Assembly (NCBI RefSeq): GCF_018991925.1
Contig: NW_024727688.1
Span: 657,501 to 721,500, forward strand
Reading direction: 5' to 3'
Origin: Homarus americanus
Lineage: Eukaryota > Arthropoda > Malacostraca > Decapoda > Nephropidae
Length of the DNA: 64,000 nt
The position numbers and the translations under genes were made by a program. Shown in pieces: positions 1 to 10,859 of this stretch. The notes beneath the pieces are model-generated. The model saw only the letters and a list, made by a program, of their open reading frames with translations. It had not been told where the DNA came from and did no database searches. Numbering within the stretch: the first letter of the stretch is position 1; each line of letters starts with the position of its first letter.

Positions 1-908
1 CAGGCCTCGATCACTCTTCCACCCCCCCCCAGCACCCCCTACACACATTACAGAGCTCCCAAGGTCTCCACACACAAACACACACCCCCCTGACCAGCCC
101 CTGACCCTGAACACCCACCGTCAGGACCTCACTCTTCCCTGCATCCTTCACCTGGTTTCATCATTAATGGTAACCAATCACATCAAAGCCAATATTGTAA
201 TTCCCTGCCGTGACTTAACACCCCTTATGCCCCACCCCTTACTCCTGTACCCCCTCCCATTAAGGGCCTCACTTTACCACCCTTTGTCACTCTACACCAT
301 CACTTCACCCAGGACCCTTCCCCTGGCTCCCTACACCTATCATTAGGGCCCTGCTTCACCCTTCACCCTATAGCTCTGACCCCTCCATACCTAATACTAC
401 TCGCCCTACTTCATTCTACATTTTCTCTTCGTAGTCCCCCTCCTCACAATCCATCACCGAAGCCTTGGACACCATCAGTCTTCACCAGAACCATGCTTGT
501 ACACCCTCGTGTTTGTCCACCCTTCATTCCCCTTTTAAAGACTCTTCCGCAACTAACAAATTTCCCATCTGAATTCTAAACACTTTTCCCCGAGGAATAT
601 TCACCCTTATCTACCAAAGCTTTTACACTTACACTTATCATTCAGCTTGCCACTATGCAAGCCAAACTTCACTACCCTATATCCATTAGCCTTCCCTCCA
701 TAATCCAAACACCTTACACTTTAATTCAGTAAAAATACAAAAGCTGAAAATATGGACCCGAGGTTTTGACTTATATCATTTATCTCAGAGCACAAGAACC
801 CCGGAACTCCACCTCGACATATTCTAAGTCGTAGTTTAACCTCGATGTCTTCCGCTCACTCCGGCATCCTTCATAGATACACAACACCTGTCTTCATTCG
901 CCTTGTCC
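1..908. other. C-rich low-complexity sequence, no gene seen
   Basis: The + strand is rich in C and A with many CACC and CCCTT runs. Every frame is interrupted and I see no splice-flanked open frame. It leads into the minisatellite that follows. Confidence 0.6.
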
Positions 909-1120
909 TCAAACACCCACAACACCCACAACACCCTCACCCTGAACCCCCAAACACCCACAACACCTTCACCCTGAACCCCAAACACCCACCCTGAACC
1001 CCAAACACCCACAACACCCTCACCCTGAACCCCAAACACCCACAACACCTTCACCCTGAACCCCAAACACCCACCCTGAACTCCAAACACCCACAACACC
1101 CTCGACAAAGACCCACCCTG
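909..1120. repeat. Minisatellite with 31-bp and 20-bp units
   Basis: Tandem copies of a unit that begins ACCCTGAACCCCAAACACCC. A long form (31 bp) adds ACAACACCCTC and a short form (20 bp) lacks it; the two alternate. The - strand frame reads as a VFGVQGEG-type polymer, which is a product of the repeat and not evidence of a protein. Confidence 0.93.
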
Positions 1121-1460
1121 ACCCTCCCCCAACACAGGCACCGAGCTTGGTGTTATACCTGGAGTCAAGTTGATGATTGGGAAAGTCAATTACATTTACC
1201 CCATGGCTGAACATTGCAGTTTGATTTACTAGCCTTGTGATGCATTCAAATTTTATAGGTACAACTGTGTAGCCTATATAACATATTGGAATATTTCACG
1301 TTTGTAGGTATTTTTATGTGAGAGAGAATCACATAGTGGCAATGGAAAGTTTGTATATTGTAAGTTAGTTCAATGTTATATATTTGTCCCCCCTAAAAAA
1401 ATATGTGGGACTCAGATGTTTTCATTAAGAATTCAAGGGGATGAGTCAATTAGGTAAGGC

Positions 1461-2295
1461 TGTGATGGGTGAGGGAAGGGTGTGATGGGTGAGGGAAGGG
1501 TGTGATGGGTGAGGGAAGGGTGTGATGGGTGAGGGAAGGGTGTGTGATGGGTGAGGGAAGGGGTGTGTGATGGTTGAGGGAAGGGTGTGATGGTTGAGGG
1601 AAGGTGATGTAGAGCAAGGGTGTGAGGGGTGAGGAAGGGTGTGATGGGTGAGGAAGGGTGTGATGTGAAGGGTGTGATGGGTGATGGGAAGGGTGTGAGG
1701 TGAGGGAAGGGCTTGATGGATGAGGGAAGGTGGAGGGAAGGGTGTGATGGTGAGGGAAGGTGTGATGGGTGAGGAAGGTGTGATGGTTGAGGGAAGGGTG
1801 ATGGGTGAGGGAATGTGATGGGTGAGGAAAGGGTGATGGGTGATGGGAAGGGTGGATGGGTGAGGGAAGGTGTGATGGGTGAGGGAAGGTGTGATGGGTA
1901 TGGAAGGGTGTGATGGGTGATGGGATGGTGATGTGAGGAAAGGGAAGTGATGGGTGAGGGAAGGGTGTGATGTGGGTGAGGGAAGGGTGATGGGTGAGGA
2001 AGGGTGAGGGGTGATGGAAGGGTGGAGGGGTGATGGGAAGGGTGATGGGTGATGGAAGGGTGATGGGTGAGGAAAGGGTGTGATGGGTGAGGGGAAGGGT
2101 GTGATGGTGAGGAAGGGGTGTGATGGGGTGAGGAAGGGTGTGATGGGTGAGGAAGGGTGTGATGGGTGAGGGAAGGGTGTGATGGGTGAGGGAAGGGTGT
2201 GATGGATGAGGAAGGGTGTGATGGGTGATGGAAGGGTGTGATGGGTGAGGGAAGGAGGTGATGGTTGAGGAAGGGTGTGATGGGTGAGGGGAAGG
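1461..2295. repeat. Long G-rich minisatellite, about 20-bp unit
   Basis: About 40 imperfect tandem copies of TGTGATGGGTGAGGGAAGGG. The first four units are nearly identical with period 20; later units carry small deletions (GATGGG for GAGGGA, loss of TG). Long frames open on the - strand translate to HPSHPSLTHH-type polymers, expected from the repeat. The + strand carries closely spaced GGG runs. Confidence 0.97.
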
Positions 2296-2374
2296 AAACA
2301 AACACTGATTACTGCATGTTCATATACACGTATACGGACACATCCTTTGAATCCTTACACACCATTAACTTAAT

Positions 2375-2378
<4 letters not shown>

Positions 2379-2405
<27 letters not shown>

Positions 2406-2410
2406 ACACA

Positions 2411-2469
<59 letters not shown>
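2379..2469. repeat. (CA)n microsatellite, interrupted
   Basis: Two CA tracts separated by a short AACACACGCGC interruption. Confidence 0.98.
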
Positions 2470-2471
<2 letters not shown>

Positions 2472-3108
2472 TACAGTGTTTGATGATAAAATAACATACG
2501 TAATATCTTTGTTGTTACAGTTTTCTGTGAATATTGTTATGGGGTACAATCATTTTCTATTTATTTCATGTTACATAAAACTACAAACCCATCACGATCA
2601 TCAGACTTTCGAATGTAATATATATATAAAGTTGTAAAACAAAATAAAGATGAGAACATAACCGACTGAAAAATAAAACTGCGATGATAGCCGCCGTGTT
2701 TTGTATCAGGAAAATATAACGTTGTTTACCAAATAATTTGCGAGCATTGAGACATTAATTTTTAGCATAAACAAGCGATGAATAGCGAACTCTGAAGAGA
2801 AAGCGTTGGAAGGGAATATGAGGAATGTTGAGTACAAGAGATGTAAGGAATTCACGGCCCTACGGAGCCCGACACAGGGAGGATACTAGCCTGGGGAAGA
2901 CTCCGTATGCAAATGGGAGTTGGGGAGATAACTTACCCTTGACTGGTCTGTCGCTGAAGCTGTTTTCCGATTCAATTTATCGTACTCTCCGCCTCTGAAT
3001 TTATGTTGAGGCGCTATTCTACAAGACGATATTTTATATGTTTGTACAATATATATATCGTGCCTGGCTTCTGAGTCAGCTGGGATATGTTCTTGTCCCG
3101 TAACCTTC

Positions 3109-3109
<1 letters not shown>
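2470..3109. other. AT-rich unique sequence, weak - strand exon candidate
   Basis: No convincing gene. On the - strand an open stretch from 3110 down to 2937 starts just after the CA array (…CAAG) and ends at a consensus donor (GTAAGT, - strand of 2931-2936). It would encode roughly 57 residues without a recognisable domain. The acceptor would rely on a CA repeat rather than pyrimidines, so I do not list it as a CDS. Confidence 0.4.

Positions 3110-3175
<66 letters not shown>
3110..3175. repeat. (GT)n microsatellite
   Basis: Uninterrupted GT repeat of about 66 bp on the + strand. Confidence 0.99.
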
Positions 3176-3177
<2 letters not shown>

Positions 3178-4036
3178 TAAAACATGTACACACACATAGA
3201 TATTGTGTGCATATACTGTATAGAGGGGATGATGGGCTGGCTTTCATAGACACATTAACCATAACAACAGCTTTACTAAAGTGTAGGTAAGTAACAGATG
3301 GCGTGACGTGAAGAGTAGGTAAGAAGCAGGTGAGAGACTGGTCGTTAATTAGGCAAATACCTTTAGATAATTTTTTATAAGAGGAATAAGTTGAGCTGTG
3401 AGGCGCCATCCCACGCGTGAGGGCAGTGTTCCATAAGAGGAGGGACGAGGGTGTTGTACAGGGTAAGACGTTGTTAACAAATGAAGTATGGACGCGGCCG
3501 AAAACGGAAACTTAATCTTTTGGGGAAGTGTAACCGTCACCGGTGTGGTGTTTTATATTTGACTAGACTTATGTTTGCATTTTATATTTTGGCGCCGTCA
3601 GTCAACGTTATCCCGCTTCTCCTGACCTGACATGAAGTTTTTCGTACTGTGACATGTTTTGCTAAGGCGTGGTCCCCTTTGTTAGGTAGATCTACTATAC
3701 AGTTTACTATACACGCTTGTAAAACATATTACTCAATAATCGAATGTAAAACTTTTTTGTGGTGATCATTTTAGTAATAATTTATTTTCTATATTACTGA
3801 GATGGTTATAAGAAATTTAAGGAGCACATTATTAATGCGTTGGTCACGGTGGCGGGACAGACCCTGGCGGCCACCTAGGTTACAGGATCAAAATCCTGTT
3901 CGTCTAATTACTCGATGCCTGTCGAGCCCGCACGCCTGGACGGCGGAGCAGAATGTTTGTGTAATTAGCTTCCTTGATCCCTGGCCATATTTATAAGGCG
4001 GCGTAGAAAATTAGATTAAATAAAATCATCGAAGCG
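3176..4036. other. Unique sequence with a short perfect hairpin
   Basis: Mostly AT-rich. A GC-richer patch at 3840-3990 holds a 64-codon open frame rich in Trp and Arg (3802-3996, +) with no recognisable domain. Inside it, 3882-3888 and 3893-3899 form a perfect 7-bp stem with a 4-nt loop. I see no A-box or acceptor stem that would make this a tRNA. Confidence 0.4.
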
Positions 4037-4079
4037 TTGATGAGTTATAACAGTGCAGCTCACCAGGTGATGCTCTACC

Positions 4080-4680
4080 ACTCCCTGGTTTCCCCTTCCT
4101 CCCCATTATCAGAACCCCAGCACACTAGTCCACTTCCTCTATCACCCCTACACACCCCTTTCTCCCCCAATCCTCCTTCCTCTCCCCATTATTGTTTCAC
4201 AGTCCCCCTCTCCCTCCCCTTAACAGTCCCTAGCACACCCTAGTCCTCCACCATTACCCTCCCCTCCCTCCTCCTGACGTCTCCCTCATTCCACCCCTTC
4301 CACCCCTTCCACTCAGTACTCTAGCACATCCCTTCTCTTCCTCCCTCCCCTGACCTTTTCCCTCCCATTCCTCTCGTCTCCTGCCTCTTGCCCCCTCTCG
4401 CCCCCCTCTCTCCCCTCTCCTCACCCCTCCTCCCCTCTCGCCTCTCACCCACTATCGAGTCCTGGACAATAATGTGAACCTGACTGACACGATAAATAAA
4501 AACCAGTCACCACCTCCCCTCAACACAGTAGTCAGCCGCACGTGGTGTCCCTCCCCTTCTCCCTCTCTCCCTCCTGCCCCTTAATCTCTCTCCCCTTACC
4601 TCCCTACCCCTCATTTCCCTCCCCATACCCCTCCAACCTCCCTCACCCCTCAGCCTGCCAGACACACAGCTAAGTTATCA
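4080..4680. repeat. Pyrimidine-rich low-complexity block
   Basis: Dense CCCCTCC/TCCCCTCTC sequence on the + strand with almost no purine runs. The - strand frame is a Gly/Arg/Glu polymer typical of polypurine DNA. Confidence 0.85.
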
Positions 4681-4769
4681 GCCCACTAGGCCTATCAGGG
4701 CCAGGGCTGCTGTTTCCCCAACCTAACGTAATCGCGAAACAAGGACTCGGCCCACGTCGGCTAACGTCC

Positions 4770-4920
4770 TAACCTACATTATCCTGCCCTAACCTACCTT
4801 ATCCTACCCTAACGTAACCTAACCTTCCCTGCCCTAACTTAACCTACTGTGCTGTAACCTAACTTACCGTACCTTCCCATACCTTGCCTTGCCTTAGCCT
4901 AACCTGACTCTACTTAACAC
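4770..4920 (-). repeat. Degenerate CCTAA (telomere-like) repeat
   Basis: Many scattered copies of CCTAAC, CCTACC and CGTAAC variants, for example around 4800-4870. It resembles a decayed TTAGG-type array whose G-rich strand is the - strand. Confidence 0.6.
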
Positions 4921-4922
4921 AG

Positions 4923-5028
4923 CAGTGTATATCGGAACAAGGGCAAGGCCGTCGGTGGGTCCCCAAATTCGCCGGGAGACCTTGCTCCTCTAGACACAAG
5001 GGACGTGCCGGGACGAGTTTGCTCTGAG
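4923..5028 (+). CDS. Candidate internal exon, unknown protein
   Basis: This is a speculative exon. The upstream sequence ends in TACTTAACACAG, an acceptor-like AG after branch-like CTAAC and CTGAC motifs, and the downstream sequence is GAG followed by GTGAAT, a fair donor. Between them one frame is open for 35 codons (begins SVYRNKGKAV, ends VPGRVCSE), entering in phase 2 and leaving in phase 0. The patch is GC-richer than its flanks. I recognise no domain. The acceptor lies inside CCTAA-like repeat, which could mimic branch and pyrimidine signals, so chance is quite possible. Confidence 0.17.
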
Positions 5029-5091
5029 GTGAATGCTTAAACAGATGACCCAAAAGGCAAGTTAGTTAGGTCATGTTGTTGGAGGGGATCG

Positions 5092-5535
5092 ATGAAACTG
5101 CTGGTTAAAATGATTGCTTTACGGGCCTTCACGGTCCAGTTGGTGGACTCTGTGGGGATGAAGGGGACAGCGGGATGGCCCCTTTCACTCCACATATATA
5201 CAGTACACGGGGAAGCTAAACCATTTTTGGGGGCATTAACCTTTTTCACTTTTTTCAACTCTTTCACCGAGGTAATAAAGAATTTTTATAATAGTTATGT
5301 ATATATTGAATATTTTTTTGTATCGGGTGGCCATATTGGAGGAATAAAAAAAAGTACACGTATAAAAGGGAAAATATTCGTCAGAGATATTAATAATAAT
5401 TGGTGTTCCGCGTTAGATCAATTTATGACCAACATTTTACCGCCGCCTTTATTGGCATTCCAATTTGTCTGGTCCACCAGGAAAAAGTTGAGGCCATTGC
5501 TAATTAGTCGCTTCTCTGTCCATCGTGAATACTAA
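5092..5535 (+). CDS. Open reading frame of 147 codons, unassigned
   Basis: Starts at an ATG and runs to a TAA. The product has a hydrophobic and aromatic middle (LTFFTFFNSFTEVI) and a basic stretch near residue 85. I recognise no family. A frame this long is expected once or twice by chance in 64 kb, and a 76-codon frame is open on the opposite strand at 5037-5267. There are no obvious splice or polyadenylation signals that support it. Confidence 0.13.
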   Translation: MKLLVKMIALRAFTVQLVDSVGMKGTAGWPLSLHIYTVHGEAKPFLGALTFFTFFNSFTEVIKNFYNSYVYIEYFFVSGGHIGGIKKSTRIKGKIFVRDINNNWCSALDQFMTNILPPPLLAFQFVWSTRKKLRPLLISRFSVHREY

Positions 5536-5639
5536 ATTGGTGACATGACCCGTTTGTTTGTTTGTCTGTCTACCTGTGTACGTCTTTACGTCTGTCTGTC
5601 GGTATCTTTGTTTATCCAATATTTGTATTTTGAAACATC

Positions 5640-6560
5640 CTTCTTCCCCATGAGCCTCCTACGCTCACTCCTTCTCCTCCTACATCACTCTCTATTACCC
5701 TCTCTTCTTCCTCCTTCTCCTCCACGTCCCTTCTCCATCAACCCCCAACGCCCCCTCCACCATCCTCTCCTTCCCCAACACCTTCTTCACCACCAGCTTC
5801 CTCAACCGCATCAACTCCCCAAAGCTTTACCACCTGACAAAAAACCCTGACCTTGGTACTGAGGGTGTTCGCATAAGATGACTTCCATCCCTCCTCCTCT
5901 TCCTCTCTTCCAACCACCTACCCTCTCTTTTTTTCTTCCTTCCTTCCTCTCCTTTCCCACTCTCCTCTTCCTCTTCTATTCCCTCTCTATTTTTCCTCCT
6001 CTCTCTCTCTCTCTTCATCCACCAAAACACACAACAAAGTTCCCTACGGCAAACCTCCCCTCGCTTTGTCAAACAGCTACGATTAAGGATTCAAACGAGT
6101 TCACCCCTTCCCCTCTCCGTTTCCTCTTTCCCCTTCCTTTTCCCCCTTCCTCTTTTCCCTTCCCTATCCACCTCTTCCTCCTCCTCCTCCTCCTCCTCCT
6201 CTCTTCCACTAAAAGCTATAGCTAACTTCTTTTTGCTTAGTCACTAGTCGACAAACAACAACAAGAACAACAAAAGTTTACCTGAGATTAACCCTTTTAC
6301 ACCTATGTTGTCTCCTCCCCTCACACACTTCCCTCTCCCTACACAAACACTTCCTTTCTCCTCCCTCCTCTCCCTACACAACACTTACCCTCCCCTCCCC
6401 ACACACACACACACATACACATCCCTCCCTCCCCACCACTACCCTCCCCTCCCCTCCCTTTCTTTCACACACACACACACACTCTTCCTTTTTCCCTCCC
6501 CTACCCTCCCCTCCCTTTCTTTCACACACACTCTTCCCTTTTCCCCCCTTCCCATCCCTC
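5640..6560. repeat. Pyrimidine-rich block with (CTC)n at 6170-6202
   Basis: About 0.9 kb of C/T-rich + strand sequence. It contains a pure CTC trinucleotide run (6170-6202), CA runs near 6405 and 6470, and a partial duplication of the segment CCCTCCCTTTCTTTCACACA (near 6450 and 6505). All frames give Pro/Ser/Leu polymers. Confidence 0.88.
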
Positions 6561-6698
6561 CCTTCCTAAGCCACGTTCCCAGCACTGTAATAGGCCTCAT
6601 GACCACCTGATCACCACACCTGTCACCAGCTGCTTCTTTTGAACACAACCAACCCTCTTTAATGTTATTAATGATACAATCCCAACTGTTTTCATTTC

Positions 6699-6795
6699 TC
6701 TGTCTGTCTGTCTGTCTGTCCGTCTGTTTGTCTGTCTGTTTGTATGTCTGTCTGTATGTCTATCTGTCTGTGTTTTGGGTCTGTCTGTCTGCCTT
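6699..6795. repeat. (TCTG)n tetranucleotide repeat, imperfect
   Basis: Pure TCTG/TGTC units to about 6722, then TTTG, TATG and TATC variants. A looser tail continues to about 6855. Confidence 0.94.
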
Positions 6796-7140
6796 TCTCT
6801 GTGTTTGTGTGTGTCTGTCTGTTTCTGCGTCTGTGTCATTATCACTCTGTCTGTTGTGTCTTTGCGCCTCTACGTTAGGATGTCTGATAAACCACACACC
6901 CCATACCTCACCATCACATGATCCTTACCTTCAGAAAGTATCAAAGGAAATAGCTAATGATTGTAGTTCTCTGTACTAAAAAAAAAAAAAAAAGGTAAAA
7001 TTTAAGCCTGGAAAGATACTACTACGTTGTTATCCCCGGCAGAGGAGACCAGCAAGGGACACGGGGGGGAAAACGCATTACTGTGTCAACGGAGCCAAGA
7101 GCCGCTGACACGTATGTATGTTTCTGACTGCCACTCCCCA

Positions 7141-7168
7141 TGTTCTCTCTCTCTCTCTCTCTCTCTCC
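7141..7168. repeat. (CT)n microsatellite
   Basis: Short CT run. Confidence 0.95.
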
Positions 7169-7509
7169 TTCCAATTGTGTTTTGTTTCTCGTTGTCTCCT
7201 TCCAACTGTCTCATTTTATTTACTCTTCCTTTGTATTTACACTCACAATTATTTCCACTTTCCCGTGTCCTTCTCTTCCTCATAACACGACTTGAACATG
7301 AAGATAAAATGAACAGCTTTGAACAGAATATGAACACAACATAAACAATACTCGAACATAGAATGACTACCAAACCACTATCTGCATCACACTACGGCGT
7401 ACACTGAATCTGACTCACCACCCAAAATGCCAAGTTCTGATGCCGTCTCTCACCAATGTCAGGGCGCCTAGACTGTTATCAGCTCCCTGTCTCTTAGTCA
7501 TATCCTAAA

Positions 7510-7527
7510 GTGTGTGTGTGTGTGTGT
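7510..7527. repeat. Short (GT)n run
   Basis: Nine GT units. Confidence 0.95.
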
Positions 7528-8208
7528 CTTAATCTGACGTGAGTACCATGTTGATGTGTGTTTATACCCCTGGAGGCTGTGATGATGATGAATGTATATA
7601 TACCCTTCGTGGAATGTTTTATCACGGAGTAGAATGTTTGGGTATTAATTAGCTTGTTTGTATGCTCTCTCCACACACACACACATACCACGAAGGTTAA
7701 GACCAAAGTGAAGTAGAAAAACATCTCCTATGATAAAGGTTTAATGAACATACAACATACAACATTCAACATTCAACATACAACAACATTCGTCATCAAA
7801 CATAATAGAGAGAATGAGTACAAAGTTGTTTACATGTGTATAATTTGTTTGGTATAAAATAAATACATTAACCTAAGGCTTCTGTGTAAAGTTAAGTACC
7901 TAAAGTTAAATCCTGTAACTTTATTTTAACATTTCAGGTTATTATATAGGGACAATAAGGTTTCAGTATATTTCGCTATAGTTTCCTCCGATATGTTGTT
8001 ATATCTTGTAGTTATATCCTGTAATTATCTACGTAAAGTCAGGATATAATGACCATTACTCAACGTTGCATAACAACCTCGACGTTTTTTATTTATACAT
8101 ATTTTTTTTTTTAGTTTTATAATTCAATTTTACAAGTGCCCCAAAAAACTGATGACTGGTGTTTGGTGTTGATAACATCATTAATGTTTTACTAATGAAG
8201 ATGTTTTT

Positions 8209-8210
<2 letters not shown>
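7528..8210. other. AT-rich unique sequence
   Basis: No gene seen. At 7741-7795 there is a short array of CAACATT/CAACATA units (7-10 bp). Confidence 0.6.

Positions 8211-8305
<95 letters not shown>
8211..8305. repeat. Long pure (GT)47 microsatellite
   Basis: About 95 bp of uninterrupted GT, the longest pure GT tract in the window along with 33340-33430. Confidence 0.99.
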
Positions 8306-8306
<1 letters not shown>

Positions 8307-9028
8307 TCTGTCTTTACTAACACTAATAGAAAATGTTGTCAGTAATTTTTCTTTCTATTATCGGGATGCATTACTCTCTATATAGCTTGAGGTCGTGAAA
8401 GACAGGACTATTTTCATTTGAGGAGTAGTCGACTTATTACAAAACTGATGACTGTGTTTGACTTGTAAAATTCCTGGCAAACTAAAGAGTTAATAGGGTG
8501 GAATAATGAAGAGCTGGAGAAGAGGAAAGAGGGAGAATTTATATATTGAGAGTTGGGCGAGAAGGAGAAGGAGCAGGAGGAGGAGGAGGAGGAGGAGTGA
8601 AATAATTTGAAGAAGAAGAAGGTCGAAAAGAAGAAGAGAGAGGGAGAGAAAAAGAAAGAGGGTGTTTACCAGACCTCAAAACAAAGGTCTCTGGAGTAAC
8701 TCACCTTAAAACACAAAATGAAGAGTGATGAGGATGCACAGCGGGAGGATCACTGGAGCAATTTAAACTGGGAAAGTTCGTGATTTTTATATCGGGGTGA
8801 GTAACTTTCCCGACAAGCCAGGAGGGGCCGACCCACACACCCAGGTCAAGTCTCTTCCTCACACACACACAAACACACTCTTATATTCACACATAGCCAA
8901 ACAAACAAATAAACACACACATACACACCATACAATGACGTTTTCTTGTTTAATGTTCATACTAGTAGTTTATATGACTAAGTACAGTGTTTCTACCTGT
9001 CGTTTCGTGTCTTACCTCTCGTTCCTCA
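8306..9028. other. Purine-rich then unique sequence
   Basis: 8510-8660 is purine-rich with a pure AGG run at 8574-8597. Near 8771-8815 an inverted repeat GGGAAAGTT / AACTTTCCC (9 bp, about 27-nt loop) surrounds a donor-like GGGGTGAGT. No gene could be supported. Confidence 0.6.
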
Positions 9029-9741
9029 CAGGGGTGTCAAACTCATGGCCCGCGGGCCAAATGTGGCCCTTGGGATGGTCAGGTGTGGCCCACGGGATGA
9101 CTGTAACATTTATCAACCCGTGAAATTATGATAGAAATAGATATGAAGGAAAACATACAGATATGAATGAGTCTGTAAGTTCCAAAATGATCTTTACATC
9201 ATTGTGGCAATAATTGGATTTATATTGTTAATGCTAGTAATAACACTATTGTAAAGGGGATTTGATTATAAATCGAAATCATTAAAGAATTAAAAAACGA
9301 AGCCCTACGGCTTCGTTTTTTAATTCTGGAATCTGAACAAAGGCAGCAGCCAAACGTTGCAACACTAGGCTAAGCAGATAAGAAGAACTGGTGTATGCTG
9401 TTGGATCCTCTCCATGTCTTTGGATAAATCGAGAGTTATACTTCGCTTTTTAATCACTCAATTATCTATAGCTATTACTAACTATATGAAGAATTGATGT
9501 GCAGTCAATCCATTGAAATTAAAAGAATATATAAGATCTGTTGGGAAACTTTGTACACATGACGGTCGCATCAAACCCTCTAACCACCGCCTTACGCTAG
9601 GCTTCGCCGAGCCAGGTAAGGCAATGTGTGAGGCTGTAAACTTCAATCCTTCAAATATGTGATATAGCACTTGTGTTGACCCTGAAGAAGGTAACTAAAA
9701 TGAGAATTGGCCCTCGAAAGGTTTTGAGTTTGACACCACTA
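9029..9741. mobile_element. hAT-like non-autonomous DNA transposon (MITE), about 713 bp
   Basis: The left end reads CAGGGGTGTCAAACTC and the right end, reverse-complemented, reads TAGTGGTGTCAAACTC: 14 of 16 bases match as terminal inverted repeats. Just inside the left end is the palindrome TGGCCCGCGGGCCA (9046-9059) and just inside the right end is GGCCCTCG. A GTGTCAAACTC terminus followed by GGCCCGCGGGCC is, from general knowledge, typical of hAT-superfamily elements in animals. No transposase-length frame survives inside, so this is a deletion derivative. I could not find a convincing 8-bp target-site duplication (9021-9028 and 9742-9749 differ), so the copy is old or an end is slightly misplaced. 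Confidence 0.72.
9287..9326. other. Perfect 18-bp hairpin inside the transposon
   Basis: 9287-9304 (GAATTAAAAAACGAAGCC) and 9309-9326 are exact reverse complements with a 4-nt loop CTAC. It sits in the left half of the hAT-like element. A perfect stem in an otherwise decayed element suggests a recent nested insertion, a cruciform-prone structural element, or selection for folding. Confidence 0.9.
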
Positions 9742-9905
9742 TTCTAGGGCCAGTCTCCCTTAGTGGTAAGAGATCTACTGTACGGTATCTCTTTAAAGTA
9801 TTAGTTGTTAAAGCTCACTAATACATTAACAATAACTTCAATTTAATGTTACTGTATCAGAATTAGCATAAGGATGCCTTGATGCCCAGACTGGTCAAGT
9901 GAGAG

Positions 9906-9956
9906 CCAACCCAACCCAACCCAACCCAACCCAACCCAACCCAACCCAACCCAACC
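9906..9956. repeat. (CCAAC)n pentanucleotide array
   Basis: Ten nearly perfect units of CCAAC. It differs by one base from the CCTAA telomere-type motif, so it may derive from such an array. Confidence 0.97.
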
Positions 9957-10859
9957 ACACCACATGTATAGCGTACCCATTACAGTATCGGGATTACTGC
10001 TAGTCCTGATAACGAGGGAAGTTGATAGTGATGATATCAAGTGGAGGAGAGAGAGAGAGAGGAGAAAATGACGGAGGGTAGAGCTTAGAGAAAAAGTTGG
10101 TGAAATGACGTTTGATTGGTGAACGGTGGACCCCTTACCTGCTCAATGGGTCGGTTATTGCTATTGTGTTTACAGTGAAGTAAGTGTACAATGATGATCT
10201 CAAGTGGATGGAAGGAGGTAATTAAGTAGGGGAGATGTATAGAGTTCGAAGCAATTGATGATATTACAGATGATTGTTCGATATGGATTTTGGTCCTGAA
10301 GGGAGTGTGAAGTGTACGGTCATAAAAGTTATTAGAAGGAAAAAGAAGAAGAGTGGTGACAATAAGTAGAAAAAAGGTGTTGAAATGATTGATTGCTGGA
10401 CAAACCTTAAACTTAACCTAACCTAACCTAACCGGGATTATTACAGTGTTCTCGACGAAGGAAGTGTAGAGTGTAATAACAATAAAGATACGTAACAGGA
10501 AGGAGAAGAAGGAAGAATTCGGAGAAAAAGTTAAAGACAATATATTAATTATTATTAGAGGAACCCAAATGCCATGAATTTGTCCATTAGAGTATCATGA
10601 AGGAGAGTGTTTGTAAGTAGTGAAGAATGTGATTAATAATAATAATAATAATAATAATGTGTACAAGAAATAAAAGAAAACCTCATGGTAAGTGTAGAGA
10701 TAAGGATAAAGAAGACATAGACAGAATAGGATAATACATAAATAATATAGAGAAAAAGTTGAAGGAAATGAAGATAGATAAAGACAATGAAAAGAAGAAA
10801 TATAGTCAAGAGTTAAAAAAAAACTGGTATAAAACTGAAGAAACAATGACGAAAGTGTG
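9957..10859. other. Purine-biased unique sequence, no gene
   Basis: A short CCTAA tract lies at 10414-10432 and a pure AAT run at 10634-10658. The segments 10090-10200 and 10370-10460 share a loose pattern (AAAAGTTGGTGAAATGA / AAAAGGTGTTGAAATGA, then GATTG, GGA, CCTTA), hinting at an old tandem duplication of about 280 bp. Confidence 0.5.

Noticed and set aside
1433..2305. 290- and 283-codon frames on the - strand rich in His, Pro, Ser and Thr
   Set aside because: They follow directly from the 20-bp minisatellite; frames stay open because the unit contains no stop in that orientation.
2931..3110. - strand exon with GTAAGT donor after the CA array
   Set aside because: The acceptor would be a bare CA repeat and the peptide has no recognisable features; retained only as a note in the region entry.
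3882..3899. Perfect 7-bp hairpin followed by TTCG
   Set aside because: Considered as a tRNA T-arm, but the loop has four bases instead of seven and no other arms are present.
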